Below, piece after piece: positions 1 through 9,702 of a DNA stretch of 64,000 bases (positions are counted from its first letter, which is position 1; every line of letters begins with the position of its first letter). This DNA comes from CAWGJF01 sp963715745 (GTDB lineage: Bacteria > Bacteroidota > Ignavibacteria > Ignavibacteriales > Ignavibacteriaceae), in the NCBI GenBank assembly GCA_963715745.1, contig OY970271.1, forward strand, positions 930,001 to 994,000. The letters are read 5' to 3'. A program made the position numbers and the translations under genes. Below the pieces are notes generated by a model, which saw nothing but the letters and a program-made list of their open reading frames with translations, searched no databases and was not told where the DNA came from.

Positions 1-58
1 CGGATAGCAATATTAAAAACAGAAAGAATCGTATCGTCAAATTTTTAATCTTATTCAT
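1..58 (-). CDS. Start of a secreted or membrane protein (partial)
   Basis: Only the first 19 codons of this minus-strand gene are in the window; it continues past the left edge. The start is an ATG at 58-56, preceded by an AAGAGG ribosome binding site about 8 bases upstream. The peptide begins MNKIKNLTIRFFLFLILLS: positively charged residues followed by a hydrophobic run, the pattern of a Sec signal peptide or first membrane helix. Nothing more can be said about function. The 59-317 interval between it and murI shows no other gene. Confidence 0.6.
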   Translation of the reverse strand, partial: MNKIKNLTIRFFLFLILLS

Positions 59-317
59 ATCATTACCTCTTAAAAAAATATTGCAGCAAAGGAAGGAAGG
101 TTGGGTGGAAAATATTTTCAGGGCTTTTTCAGCTTTCATACTTAATCCCTTGGTTTTTCTAAAATCAATGTAAGAAATAATATCAAGTGATGCGAGTAAC
201 AAAAAAGAATTTTATGTTAAATTTGTTAATAGGTTGTAATTGGCAATTGATTGTGAAAAGGAAAAGAATAGGAAAACAAAGTAACTCAATAATTTTTCAA
301 CAGAATAGAGCAAAGCT

Positions 318-1166
318 TTAATAAAGTTTTTGCCTTAAAGTCTCCAAATCTACTTTATGCACGTGATCAATCTTATTTCCTAAAAATAACTCTGCTACTT
401 CTTTAAACTTCAGAGGAATATCACTCACATAAAATTCCTGCTTGCCTTTAGCATTACCTTCAGGCTTATCTGAATTATTTGTATTTAATAAATCCAGTTT
501 TGTTAATTCAAGTTTCACAACTTCGGAAGATGCTACCCCGGAATCTATCAACGTGACATTTTCACCAATAACTTTCTGAATAACATTAGAAAGAATCGGG
601 TAATGTGTGCAGCCTAAAACAAGCGTGTCAATCCCAAGATTTCTTAATTCGGATAAATATTCTTCGGCAATTTCGTAAGTTGCTTTGTGGTCGAGCCAGC
701 CTTCTTCTGCAATAGGTACAAAAAGTGGACAGGCTTTTTCCACAACGTTTGCTTTTTTATTTAACCTGAGAATTTCCGATGAGTACGCTTTGTTGCCGGT
801 AGTTGCCCTGGTACCAATCACACCTATTTTAAAATTTTTAGTTTTGTTTAATGCCATTGAAGCGCCGGGTTCAATCATCCCGATAATAGGTACATCAAAT
901 CTTTTTTTGAGTTCACCAATTGCTATTGAAGAAGCAGTATTGCATGCAACCACAACTGCTTTAACATTATTACCAAGCAAAAAATTTGTGTTTTGAATTG
1001 AGTATTCAATAACTGTAGAGTTGGATTTAGAGCCGTAAGGTACACGTGCTGTGTCGCCGAAATAAATTATATCTTCCGAAGGTAACAATGCTGAAAGTCT
1101 TTTTACAACAGTCAGCCCGCCGATTCCTGAATCAAATACACCAATTGGTTTTTCGTTTTCTTTCAA
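318..1166 (-). CDS. murI: Glutamate racemase
   Basis: Interconverts L- and D-glutamate to supply D-Glu for peptidoglycan in the cytoplasm. The 282-residue length is normal for MurI. The N-terminal FDSGIGGLTV motif (Asp12) and the two catalytic cysteines in ACNTAS (Cys75) and GCTHYP (Cys186) are all present. The start appears to be TTG at 1166, preceded by an AGGGA site; no in-frame ATG lies nearby. It sits 10 bp downstream of glnD on the same strand and is probably the last gene of a queC-queF-glnD-murI transcript. Function is confident from motifs. Confidence 0.95.
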   Translation of the reverse strand: MKENEKPIGVFDSGIGGLTVVKRLSALLPSEDIIYFGDTARVPYGSKSNSTVIEYSIQNTNFLLGNNVKAVVVACNTASSIAIGELKKRFDVPIIGMIEPGASMALNKTKNFKIGVIGTRATTGNKAYSSEILRLNKKANVVEKACPLFVPIAEEGWLDHKATYEIAEEYLSELRNLGIDTLVLGCTHYPILSNVIQKVIGENVTLIDSGVASSEVVKLELTKLDLLNTNNSDKPEGNAKGKQEFYVSDIPLKFKEVAELFLGNKIDHVHKVDLETLRQKLY

Positions 1167-1176
1167 TCTCTGTTCC

Positions 1177-3750
1177 CTACAATAGTTGAGAAATAGTTTC
1201 TGTAAGTTCAGTCTGGATTAACCCGAAATCATTTGGAGAAATTTTATTGCCGTTCCGGTTTAAAACATAAAACGAATCAACTATGTCATCTCCTTTAGTT
1301 GAAATTTTTGCAAAGTAGATAGTAATTCCAAGCTCGTTCATTTTTCTTGTAACCTGGTAAAGAAACCCAAGCCTGTCGGGAGATGAGACATCGATGATTG
1401 TATATTTTTCGTGATTATCAAAAGTTATTTTAGCATTCCCGGAGCGTCCAAAAAGTTTTGTCTCGAGTCTTTTCCATCTTGATTTCATTATTGCAACTTC
1501 CTTCTGAAGCTGCAGCATTCCGCTAATCACAGCATCGAGATCATCCTTAATTTTTTCATATCGGTCAGTAGTAATTTTTTTGTGCGTCCTGAAATCAGTA
1601 ACATTGAATGTATCAATAACCAATCCGTCTTTTCTTGTAAATATTTTTGCATCATGAATATTTACATCATTTATCGCAAAAACTCCGCAGATTTTAGAAA
1701 GTAATGCGGGAATATCTTTTGTTATCACGGTAATATTTGTAAAGCCATTAATATTTTTGAATAAAACTGATAGTGATGTTCCCCGGTTTATTTCTTCGAT
1801 ATGCCGGGCTATTTCCTCAACAGAAAAGTTTTGCGAATATGTATCATCATTAATCGAATCAAAATGATCCTGGACATGTGTTTCATCAATAAACTCGGAA
1901 TGTTTGCTTACTTCGGTTGGAATAACATAAGTGGTTGACATAAGCAAATCTTCACCCGTGATTTTTTCTTCAAGCATTGCACGGCTTTTCCTGTAAAGCT
2001 CTTCAAGCAAATCGCTTTTCCAGCTTGTCCACACTGCAGGATTCACTGCCGACAAATCTGCATAGGTAAGCAAATAAAGTAAATCCAGTTCTTCAATTGA
2101 ATTAAAACGTTTGGCGAAATTATTTAATGTTTCGGGATCATTCAAATTCCTGCGGAATGCAACCTGCTCCATGAACAAATGATTTTTTACCAGGAATGAA
2201 ACGCGATCAATTTCTTCTTCACTGTATCCGAGTCTGTGCATTATTGATGAAGCCATTTCAGCACCAATAATTTCATGTCCGCTGATGTTAATTGGTTTCG
2301 CAATGTCGTGAAACAATAATGCTAAATATAAAATTTCTTTATCATGAAGCTTGTTATAAATTTTTGCAAGATTTGAATTTTTATCTTTCAGGCTTTCCAC
2401 ATTTTTCATAGCAATTAGCGTATGTTCATCAGCAGTGTAGCAGTGATATACTCCATGCTGTAAAAACCCATTAAGATCTCTGAACTCAGGCATAAAAGCA
2501 GAAAGCAAGCCAAGCTCATTCATTGCGCTAAGTGTTTGTCCTACATTAGTTGGAAGCTTTAATATCTCCCTGAAGAAAACTGATGATGCGACTTCATACC
2601 AGTGGACACTTTCAGGTCCTTCAACTTTATCTATTATTCCTGAACGAAATGCTTCATCAAATCTTGCAGAATATAAACCCCGATAATAAAATGCGCGAAG
2701 AATATCAGATAAGGTAACATTTGCACCGTTTCTTAATGAAATAACCTTTCCGCGAATCTGGAAATCATCATCAAGAACAATTGCCAGTGATTCAGGTATC
2801 GGCGAAGAAATTTCATCTTTAAACTTTTTTACCATCGAGCAGGTGAACCTGTGTAATATATTTGCTGCTTTATAATACATACTCATAAAAATGGTAAGAT
2901 CATCTTCTGAATAACCGAACACATTTGCAATTTCTATTTGCGATGAAAATTCAAACCTGTCTGTTCGCTGTTTTGAATGGAGGTGCAGCAGATTCCTGAT
3001 TGCAAGAATTAGTTTATAGCTTCCTAATAGTCTTCTGCATTCATCAGGTGAAGTGATTTTGCTTTTTTCAAGCAAGCTGATGAAAGCTTCAACCTGTGTT
3101 GTTTCTTCCTGCTTGTTAAGTAATACTTTTTGAGAAAAAATGTACATCCATTCAACTGATTGCAAATCTCTTAAACCACCGGCAGAAAGCTTTACGTTTG
3201 GCTCAAGAATTTTTGGAGAATCACCATGCTTTTCATAACGCGCATTTATATCATCAATCATCTGGTTGATTAAATCTTTCTTTGCATCTTCAGTAAAAGA
3301 AGCAAATAACGTTTCATTCCATTCGTTATAGATTGATTCTGAGCCGATGATATAACGTGTTTCAAAGAATTGTGTAAAAGTGTGAAGATCAATAACAATA
3401 TATTTTTGAATATCAGAAAAATCCCTGACTGTATGTGAAACTTCCAAACCATGATCCCAAAGCATAGTTACAATCCTGGAAATATCTTCTTCATTTTCAG
3501 GAATAGATTTTGCAATGAACATCAAATCAATATCAGAATAGGGTGATAGTTCTCTGCGGCTGAAACTTCCGGCGGATGCAAGAACAAAATTGTATTTGCC
3601 TCCCATACCGGCAAGTTCCCTTATTGTCTCTTCAATCCAGAGGCTGTATTCCTTGCTGAACTTTAATGCATTGTGCTGGCGTGAATGCTTTTTAAAAAGC
3701 TGATCACGTTTTTGGATAAATTTTTCTTTATATGCTAATGTTTCGTTCAT
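1177..3750 (-). CDS. glnD: [Protein-PII] uridylyltransferase / uridylyl-removing enzyme
   Basis: Bifunctional nitrogen sensor that uridylylates PII when glutamine is low and removes UMP when it is high. At 857 residues it is near the usual size. Domains in order: nucleotidyltransferase (GSF motif near 61, catalytic Asp73 and Asp75 in the SDIDL stretch), linker and helical region, HD domain with LFHDIAKP near residue 480, and two C-terminal ACT domains (about 672-745 and 785-857) expected to bind glutamine. Both active-site signatures are intact, so both activities are likely. No glnB (PII) gene is in the window. It lies 11 bp after queF and 10 bp before murI, so regulation as part of that transcript is inferred. 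Confidence 0.9.
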   Translation of the reverse strand: MNETLAYKEKFIQKRDQLFKKHSRQHNALKFSKEYSLWIEETIRELAGMGGKYNFVLASAGSFSRRELSPYSDIDLMFIAKSIPENEEDISRIVTMLWDHGLEVSHTVRDFSDIQKYIVIDLHTFTQFFETRYIIGSESIYNEWNETLFASFTEDAKKDLINQMIDDINARYEKHGDSPKILEPNVKLSAGGLRDLQSVEWMYIFSQKVLLNKQEETTQVEAFISLLEKSKITSPDECRRLLGSYKLILAIRNLLHLHSKQRTDRFEFSSQIEIANVFGYSEDDLTIFMSMYYKAANILHRFTCSMVKKFKDEISSPIPESLAIVLDDDFQIRGKVISLRNGANVTLSDILRAFYYRGLYSARFDEAFRSGIIDKVEGPESVHWYEVASSVFFREILKLPTNVGQTLSAMNELGLLSAFMPEFRDLNGFLQHGVYHCYTADEHTLIAMKNVESLKDKNSNLAKIYNKLHDKEILYLALLFHDIAKPINISGHEIIGAEMASSIMHRLGYSEEEIDRVSFLVKNHLFMEQVAFRRNLNDPETLNNFAKRFNSIEELDLLYLLTYADLSAVNPAVWTSWKSDLLEELYRKSRAMLEEKITGEDLLMSTTYVIPTEVSKHSEFIDETHVQDHFDSINDDTYSQNFSVEEIARHIEEINRGTSLSVLFKNINGFTNITVITKDIPALLSKICGVFAINDVNIHDAKIFTRKDGLVIDTFNVTDFRTHKKITTDRYEKIKDDLDAVISGMLQLQKEVAIMKSRWKRLETKLFGRSGNAKITFDNHEKYTIIDVSSPDRLGFLYQVTRKMNELGITIYFAKISTKGDDIVDSFYVLNRNGNKISPNDFGLIQTELTETISQLL

Positions 3751-3761
3751 TAAAATCTATT

Positions 3762-4130
3762 TCAGTCTTCAAGATAGTCATCACTTACATATTCGGCTTC
3801 AATAATGGAAGAAATTCCCCCTCGTGTTGTAAACTCAGCAGTTATAAGCATGTATCTTGGTTTACAAACTTTGACAAGATCATCAAGAATTTGGTTAGTT
3901 AATGTTTCGTAAAAAATTCCTTCATTCCTGTATGATTGTAAATAAAGCTTTAATGATTTTAATTCAATGCATAGTTTATCCGGCACATACTCAATTACAA
4001 TAGTTCCGAAATCCGGCTGTCCTGTTTTCGGACAAACAGAAGTAAATTCCGGTGCAGTGTGAACAATGTTGTAGTCTCTGTCAGGATATTGATTCTTAAA
4101 TATTTCTAATAATTTTATTTTTTTTTGCAT
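3762..4130 (-). CDS. queF: NADPH-dependent 7-cyano-7-deazaguanine reductase
   Basis: Reduces preQ0 to preQ1, the last soluble step before tRNA insertion in queuosine synthesis. At 122 residues it is the short single-domain (YkvM-type) form. Visible motifs are TSVCPKTGQPDF with nucleophile Cys33 and Asp40, and ELKSLKLYLQSYRNEG, the QueF substrate-binding signature. It follows queC by about 24 bp. queA, the enzyme acting on preQ1-tRNA, is also in the window but far away at 20.4 kb. Confidence 0.95.
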   Translation of the reverse strand: MQKKIKLLEIFKNQYPDRDYNIVHTAPEFTSVCPKTGQPDFGTIVIEYVPDKLCIELKSLKLYLQSYRNEGIFYETLTNQILDDLVKVCKPRYMLITAEFTTRGGISSIIEAEYVSDDYLED

Positions 4131-4154
4131 TTATGTTCCTTGATTCATTTTTAT

Positions 4155-4841
4155 TTATAAATAGTTTGGAATTTCGACGTAAGGAATCGGATCCGTTATT
4201 CTTGCCTGCTGGAATCCTCTTAAACGAAAAGCACAGCTATCACAAACCCCACAAGCGATATCTTCATTTTTATAGCAGGACCAGGTGAGTTCCAAAGGTG
4301 CGTTTAATTTTGTACCGAGTTTAATAATTTCTGCTTTTGATAATTTTATAACCGGTGTTTCTATTGAGATACTGGTTTCCGGTTTTGTACCCAAACCAAT
4401 TACATTCTGGAAAGCCTGAAAAAAAATAGGTCTGCAATCCGGATAGCCGGATGCATCTTCATAAACAGCTCCTATAAAAACAGCTTTTGCATTTATAACT
4501 TCTGCCCAGCTTACACAAGCAGAAAGTATATTTGCATTTCTGAATGGGACATAAGATGCAGGGATTTCTTTACTAGACAGATTTGCCCTTGCAACTTTTA
4601 TTTTTTTATCTGTCAATGAAGAACCACCGATATTTGCCAGATGTTTTAAGTCAAAAACCAGTTTGTTATTTACATTATAATAATTTGCAATATCGTTAAA
4701 GGCTTTCAGTTCTCTTCTTTCGGTTCGCTGCCCATAATTAAAGTGGGCAAATGCAAGCTTATATTTTTCATTTGCAATTGCGGCCGTAACGCAACTATCG
4801 AGTCCGCCACTGACAGCAATTACAGCAATTTCTTTTTCCAT
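4155..4841 (-). CDS. queC: 7-cyano-7-deazaguanine synthase
   Basis: ATP-dependent conversion of 7-carboxy-7-deazaguanine to preQ0 (queuosine pathway). The N-terminal SGGLDS is the PP-loop ATP pyrophosphatase motif. A C-terminal zinc site is visible as four cysteines at 189, 197, 200 and 203, in SCYKNEDIACGVCDSC. I use the ATG at 4841; a TTG one codon upstream is possible but less likely. It is followed directly by queF. queD and queE are not in the window. Confidence 0.94.
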   Translation of the reverse strand: MEKEIAVIAVSGGLDSCVTAAIANEKYKLAFAHFNYGQRTERRELKAFNDIANYYNVNNKLVFDLKHLANIGGSSLTDKKIKVARANLSSKEIPASYVPFRNANILSACVSWAEVINAKAVFIGAVYEDASGYPDCRPIFFQAFQNVIGLGTKPETSISIETPVIKLSKAEIIKLGTKLNAPLELTWSCYKNEDIACGVCDSCAFRLRGFQQARITDPIPYVEIPNYL

Positions 4842-4921
4842 CAAATATCTTCTAAATCTTAAAATTTAATGCTAAAAATAAGAAAATAGCTTTTCAGTAA
4901 GAAGTGAGGGAAAATTTGGTT

Positions 4922-6085
4922 TTATCTTTTCTTAAAGAATTTTAGGGCAATAATTAATGCAATTGTTAAACTTACAGTTGAGGAAATTAAAAACGGAACT
5001 GAAGAGCCAAACTGATCCCATAAAATTCCGGTCATTAGTGAACCTAGCATAATTGCTAAACTATTCAGCATTGCAAGCAGACCAATTGCTGTTCCTTTCT
5101 GCTCGTTTGCTACAAAATCTGAAACCCATGCTTTGGAAATTCCTTCGGTTGATGCAGAATAAATTCCGTAAAATGCGAACAGAATCCAGATAATTATTAA
5201 TGAAGAGGAGATAGCAAATCCCAAATAAACAGCAGAAAAAATTATTAATCCTGTTGAATATATTTTTGCTTTGCCGAATTTATCCGAGAGTTTTCCGAGA
5301 GGAAAAGAAAACCCGGCATAAACCAGATTGTAAAAAACATAGCTTAAAATTGCAAGTGTTCCGGATTGGGAAATGTCATTCGATTTAAGAATTAAAAAAA
5401 CGTCGCTGCTGTTAACAAGAGAAAAAAGAGTCAATAGAAGTAACACAGATTTATATTGCTTCGGTGCTGTTTGCCAGAACTCTTTAAAATTTTTCCTGTC
5501 TGATTTTTTTAACCCCTTTTTTTGATCCTTTATGAAAAGAGTAAATGCAACTGCAATTATTGATGGAATAAAAGCAATAAGAAAAACAAGCTTATAATCT
5601 TCAGGAGAAAGATAAAGAATAAGTAAAGCAAAGAGAGGTCCGAGAGCAGCACCAAGTGTATCCATTCCGCGGTGAAATCCAAAAATAGCTCCTGAATTTT
5701 CTATAGAATAGCTGCCGAGCAAGGCATCCCGGGGAGCAGTTCTTATTCCCTTACCAATTCTGTCAGTCGTTCGTGAAATAATTACCGTGGATATTGCAGG
5801 AAAAATTCCCGGGAGAGGTTTTGAAAGTGCAGAAATTCCATATCCAAGCCTTACGAAGATAGATCTTTTATTAAGCTTGTCCGAAATAATTCCGAAATAT
5901 CCCTTTAAAAAACCCGCGGTCACTTCTGCAATTCCTTCAATTAATCCAACAACTGCCATTGAAGAACCAAGAACTGCTGTTAGAAAAATAGGAGTAACAG
6001 GATAAAGCATTTCACTGGCAATATCAGTAAATAAACTTACCAGGCCGAGAATAAACACCTGTTTTGGAATTTTAAACTTGCTCAC
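4922..6085 (-). CDS. MFS transporter, substrate unknown
   Basis: A 387-residue protein of about 12 predicted membrane helices. The stretch GKGIRTAPRDALLG after helix 4 is characteristic of a group of bacterial major facilitator transporters annotated only as MFS. Loop motifs such as DKLNKRS after helix 2 and SDKFGKAKI after helix 8 occupy the usual MFS A-motif positions. The start codon seems to be GTG at 6085. It ends 80 bp upstream of queC, so it may share the queC-murI transcript, but nothing shows it moves queuosine precursors. No substrate can be assigned. Confidence 0.8.
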   Translation of the reverse strand: MSKFKIPKQVFILGLVSLFTDIASEMLYPVTPIFLTAVLGSSMAVVGLIEGIAEVTAGFLKGYFGIISDKLNKRSIFVRLGYGISALSKPLPGIFPAISTVIISRTTDRIGKGIRTAPRDALLGSYSIENSGAIFGFHRGMDTLGAALGPLFALLILYLSPEDYKLVFLIAFIPSIIAVAFTLFIKDQKKGLKKSDRKNFKEFWQTAPKQYKSVLLLLTLFSLVNSSDVFLILKSNDISQSGTLAILSYVFYNLVYAGFSFPLGKLSDKFGKAKIYSTGLIIFSAVYLGFAISSSLIIIWILFAFYGIYSASTEGISKAWVSDFVANEQKGTAIGLLAMLNSLAIMLGSLMTGILWDQFGSSVPFLISSTVSLTIALIIALKFFKKR

Positions 6086-6223
6086 TTTTTATCTTTCTAA
6101 TTCTACAACACAAAATAATTTATTATTAACTCAATATCCTTAATTGCTTTATTAAAACTAATTGAAGAAAGGTTATCACTTTGTTAACTTTTAAATCAAA
6201 ATTATTTTATTAAAGAGGAAACA

Positions 6224-6976
6224 ATGCGTAAAAAAGTTATTGCCGGAAACTGGAAAATGAACAAAGACCTTTCCCAATCACAAAACTTAGTTTCAAATAT
6301 TTTAAATGGACTTCAATCAGAACCAAACTGTGATGTAATAATTTGTCCACCTTTCACTTCTTTATCAGAAGTTTCAAATCTTGTAAAAAATACAAGTGTT
6401 AAACTCGGTGCACAAAATATGTATTTTGAAGAAAGCGGTGCATTTACCGGAGAAGTTTCTGCTTCGATGTTAAAGTCAGTTGGCTGTGAATATGTTATTC
6501 TCGGGCATTCGGAAAGAAGGAATATTTTTGGTGAGTCCGATGAAATAATAAATAAAAAAATTATTAAATCTCTTGAAGCAGGATTAAAGCCGATTTTCTG
6601 TGTGGGTGAATTACTTGAACAGCGTGAAGCAGGAACAACAAAGGATGTTGTTAAAAAGCAGGTTGAATCAGGTTTGAAGGATGTTGAGTTAAAAGATATT
6701 AACAACATTATTATTGCCTATGAACCTGTCTGGGCAATAGGCACAGGAAAAACAGCAACATCAGAACAGGCCCAGGAAGTACATGCATTTATAAGAAGTC
6801 TGGTTAACGATTTGTTTTCGTCCGAAGCTGCAGATAAAATAATAATTCAATATGGCGGAAGTGTTAAGCCTGAAAATTCTGGCGAGCTTCTTTCACAAAA
6901 GGATATTGATGGTGCTTTGGTTGGCGGTGCTTGTCTAAAAGCGGATTCATTTCTTTCAATTATAGCATCTGCTTAA
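6224..6976 (+). CDS. tpiA: Triosephosphate isomerase
   Basis: Interconverts dihydroxyacetone phosphate and glyceraldehyde 3-phosphate in the cytoplasm. At 250 residues it has standard length, and all catalytic residues are visible: Lys11 in NWKMN, His95 in GHSERR and Glu167 in YEPVWAIGTG. The phosphate-binding GGS and GGA loops are near the C-terminus. The start ATG has a good AAAGAGG site at 6213-6219. It appears to be a single-gene unit, divergent from the MFS gene across a 138-bp A+T-rich gap. Confidence 0.97.
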   Translation: MRKKVIAGNWKMNKDLSQSQNLVSNILNGLQSEPNCDVIICPPFTSLSEVSNLVKNTSVKLGAQNMYFEESGAFTGEVSASMLKSVGCEYVILGHSERRNIFGESDEIINKKIIKSLEAGLKPIFCVGELLEQREAGTTKDVVKKQVESGLKDVELKDINNIIIAYEPVWAIGTGKTATSEQAQEVHAFIRSLVNDLFSSEAADKIIIQYGGSVKPENSGELLSQKDIDGALVGGACLKADSFLSIIASA

Positions 6977-7093
6977 AAAATATTCTTATAAAATCTGTCT
7001 AAACTATTCATTTCAAAGGTATATCAATTGATTTGCCCTCGATTCGTTAGTATATTTACCAGTTTTATAAAATAATATATTTACACGATCTTA

Positions 7094-9694
7094 ATGGTAT
7101 TTCTTAAGAATAATTACCTGCTGAAGGTAATATTATTTGTGCTCTTTTCGCAAATTTTCCTTCATTCACAGGTGATTTTCAAAGATTCACCCAAATACCA
7201 GATTCCTGTCTCTGAAAAAACTTTTTTTGATATCACTTCAACCAGATCAATAATTCCACTTAACGGTAACTGGAATGTTTATAAAGCAGATGACAAAGAA
7301 AAGGGAAAAACAACTATTCGTGTCCCATCAGTTTTTGATGGAAGCGGAAGTTTTGTCTTTGAAAAAGAATTCTCTCTTACTCAATCACAACTAACCAACA
7401 ATCTTCTTGAATTATTTTTCTTTGGCCTTAATTATACAGCAGATATTTCAGTAAACAATTTTATTATTTATCGGCACAGCGGTGGCGAATATCCGTTTTC
7501 AATTATTTTACCCAGAGATATCCTGCGTGCAGACCGTCCGAATGTCTTATCAGTCCAGCTTTCATATGAACTCGATTCCAAAAATACGATACCTTTCAGG
7601 CAAAGATTTTTATTTCCACAAAATTTTGGTGGAATTACAAGCGATGTTTTCATTCATTTAAAGCCTAATGTTTGTATTTCTTCATTTGATTTAAAACCTG
7701 AACTAAACGAAAAGTTAAACAAAGGGACAATTAATTTTTCAATTTTAATTAAGAATAATGAATTCAGAATTCTTAATGATTCATTATCTGAAAAACAGGA
7801 TTTTGCTTTGAAGGTTTCGGTTCTTTACAATGACAGTAGTGTTGTACGTGAATCTGAAACAAAAATTTTTAATTTCAAAAGAAATTCTGAGCAGAAAGTT
7901 GATCTGGCCCTTGAAATTAATAAGCCGGAACTCTGGTCGCCATCCAATCCTGACTTATATGTTTGCAAAATTGAATTATGGCAGGGGGAAAACCTAAAGG
8001 ATATAACATCTAGCAGCACGGCTTTTTATAATTTAAATATTGGAAAAGATTCACCACTTTTAAATAACGAACAATTTGAGTTTAAGGGAGTCACTTACGT
8101 TCCATCTAATCCTCAGTATGGAAAAATAATGTCCTATGAACGGATGGAAGATGATATTAAGCTAATAAAACAAACAGGATTCAATTCGGTACGATTTGAA
8201 AAATCTGTTCCACATCCTTTTCTGCTTCATCTTTGTGATAAATACGGTTTGCTTGGGTTTGTTGAATTACCTGTTGCAATAATTCCACCGGGGGTTGCAC
8301 AGGATCAGAATTATATACAAAGATGTAAAAATTTTATAACAAATTATTTATCATTTTATTCAAAAGATTGTTCCTTTGCAGCGATAGGATTAGGAAGTAC
8401 ATATTTACCGGAATACCAGGCACACGTTTCTTTAATTACAAACCTTGCATCATTTATAAAAGAAAAATCTTCAAAGCTTGTTTATGCTTCATTTGGGTCG
8501 CTGGAAATTTCCGAAATAAATAATCTTGATCTATATGGAATAGAGCTGCTTAACACAAACCCGGAAGAAGTAACTCCGCAGCTTAAAAAACTATTTTCAG
8601 ATCTTGGCAAATCAAAAATTATAATTTCCGAAGCAACGTATCCTGTTTCAATCGGAAATACTGACGGATATGTTAATAAACATTCCTATGAAGCACAGGC
8701 AAAATATTTTGAGGATATAATTGATTATTCGAGCGCAAATAATTTATCTGGTTATTTCATTAATACATTTATTGATTTTAAAGGTGATTATTCATCATTA
8801 CTCTCCGGTTATGATGAGCAGAATATTTATAACATTGGTTTAATTGATATTGAACGAAAAACAAACCGGCTTCCTTATAAAGTCATTCTTGCCAAACAAA
8901 ACAACCAGGAAAAAGTGACAATACCAATTGGTAGTAAAAAAGATGATTCCCCGATGGTTTTCATTGTCTTTGGATTACTGCTTGCATTATTAATGGGTGT
9001 GCTTGTTAATTCGGGAAAGAAGTTCAGGGAAGATGCTTCAAGAGCTTTGTTAAGACCGTACAATTTTTTTGCAGATGTCCGCGATCAAAGAATCATGTCT
9101 GCATTTCATTCATCATTTCTGGGTGTAATTGTTGCCTTTGTAAGTGCACTAATAATAGGAAATCTACTATACTACTTAAAAGAAAATGTTGTTTTTGAAA
9201 GGTCTCTTCTTTCGTTTGGAAGTCAAACAATTATTAAAGCAGCGGATTACCTATGCTGGCATCCGTTTACTTCAATTATCTGGCTACTACTGGCTGGTAT
9301 TACTTTCCTGGTGATACTTACACTTGTTATAAAAATTGCTTCATTGTTTGTGCGGACACGTGTTTATATGTCGAGTATTTATTTTACAGTAATCTGGTCA
9401 TTCCTTCCTATGGTTTTACTTATCCCGGTTGGAATTATTTTATATAGGGTATTGGTGCTGGATATAGTTAACGTTTACATTTATATTGTACTTGCTTTGG
9501 TTGTTATATGGATTTTATACCGCCTTATGAAAGGAATATATGTAATTTTTGATGCCAGACCAGCAAGTGTTTATTTTTATTCTATAATAGTTTTGCTTGC
9601 ATTTTTCATTGTTGTGCTTTTCTATTTTGAAGTTGAAAATTCAACCATTCAGTATTTGCTGTTTACATTTAAACAATATAATCTTTTCGGATAA
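7094..9694 (+). CDS. GH2-like (beta-galactosidase-type) protein with C-terminal membrane domain
   Basis: 866 residues. Residues 1-25 form a signal peptide. About 45-190 resembles the glycoside hydrolase family 2 sugar-binding domain (LNGNWNVYK, then TTIRVPSVFDG). An Ig-like linker follows. From about 330 a GH2 TIM-barrel pattern is visible (FKGVTYVPSN, then DDIKLIKQTGFNSVRFE and LCDKYGLLGFVELPV). Where active GH2 enzymes have a WSxGNE acid/base motif, this protein reads AIGLGSTY (about 429-436), so the acid/base Glu seems lost. The second Glu may survive in IIISEATYP near 512. From about 618 there are some six membrane helices in a Yip1-like arrangement. It may be a membrane-anchored carbohydrate-binding pseudo-enzyme. 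It ends 8 bp before smc. Function is not established. Confidence 0.7.
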   Translation: MVFLKNNYLLKVILFVLFSQIFLHSQVIFKDSPKYQIPVSEKTFFDITSTRSIIPLNGNWNVYKADDKEKGKTTIRVPSVFDGSGSFVFEKEFSLTQSQLTNNLLELFFFGLNYTADISVNNFIIYRHSGGEYPFSIILPRDILRADRPNVLSVQLSYELDSKNTIPFRQRFLFPQNFGGITSDVFIHLKPNVCISSFDLKPELNEKLNKGTINFSILIKNNEFRILNDSLSEKQDFALKVSVLYNDSSVVRESETKIFNFKRNSEQKVDLALEINKPELWSPSNPDLYVCKIELWQGENLKDITSSSTAFYNLNIGKDSPLLNNEQFEFKGVTYVPSNPQYGKIMSYERMEDDIKLIKQTGFNSVRFEKSVPHPFLLHLCDKYGLLGFVELPVAIIPPGVAQDQNYIQRCKNFITNYLSFYSKDCSFAAIGLGSTYLPEYQAHVSLITNLASFIKEKSSKLVYASFGSLEISEINNLDLYGIELLNTNPEEVTPQLKKLFSDLGKSKIIISEATYPVSIGNTDGYVNKHSYEAQAKYFEDIIDYSSANNLSGYFINTFIDFKGDYSSLLSGYDEQNIYNIGLIDIERKTNRLPYKVILAKQNNQEKVTIPIGSKKDDSPMVFIVFGLLLALLMGVLVNSGKKFREDASRALLRPYNFFADVRDQRIMSAFHSSFLGVIVAFVSALIIGNLLYYLKENVVFERSLLSFGSQTIIKAADYLCWHPFTSIIWLLLAGITFLVILTLVIKIASLFVRTRVYMSSIYFTVIWSFLPMVLLIPVGIILYRVLVLDIVNVYIYIVLALVVIWILYRLMKGIYVIFDARPASVYFYSIIVLLAFFIVVLFYFEVENSTIQYLLFTFKQYNLFG

Positions 9695-9702
9695 GAGGGT
9701 AA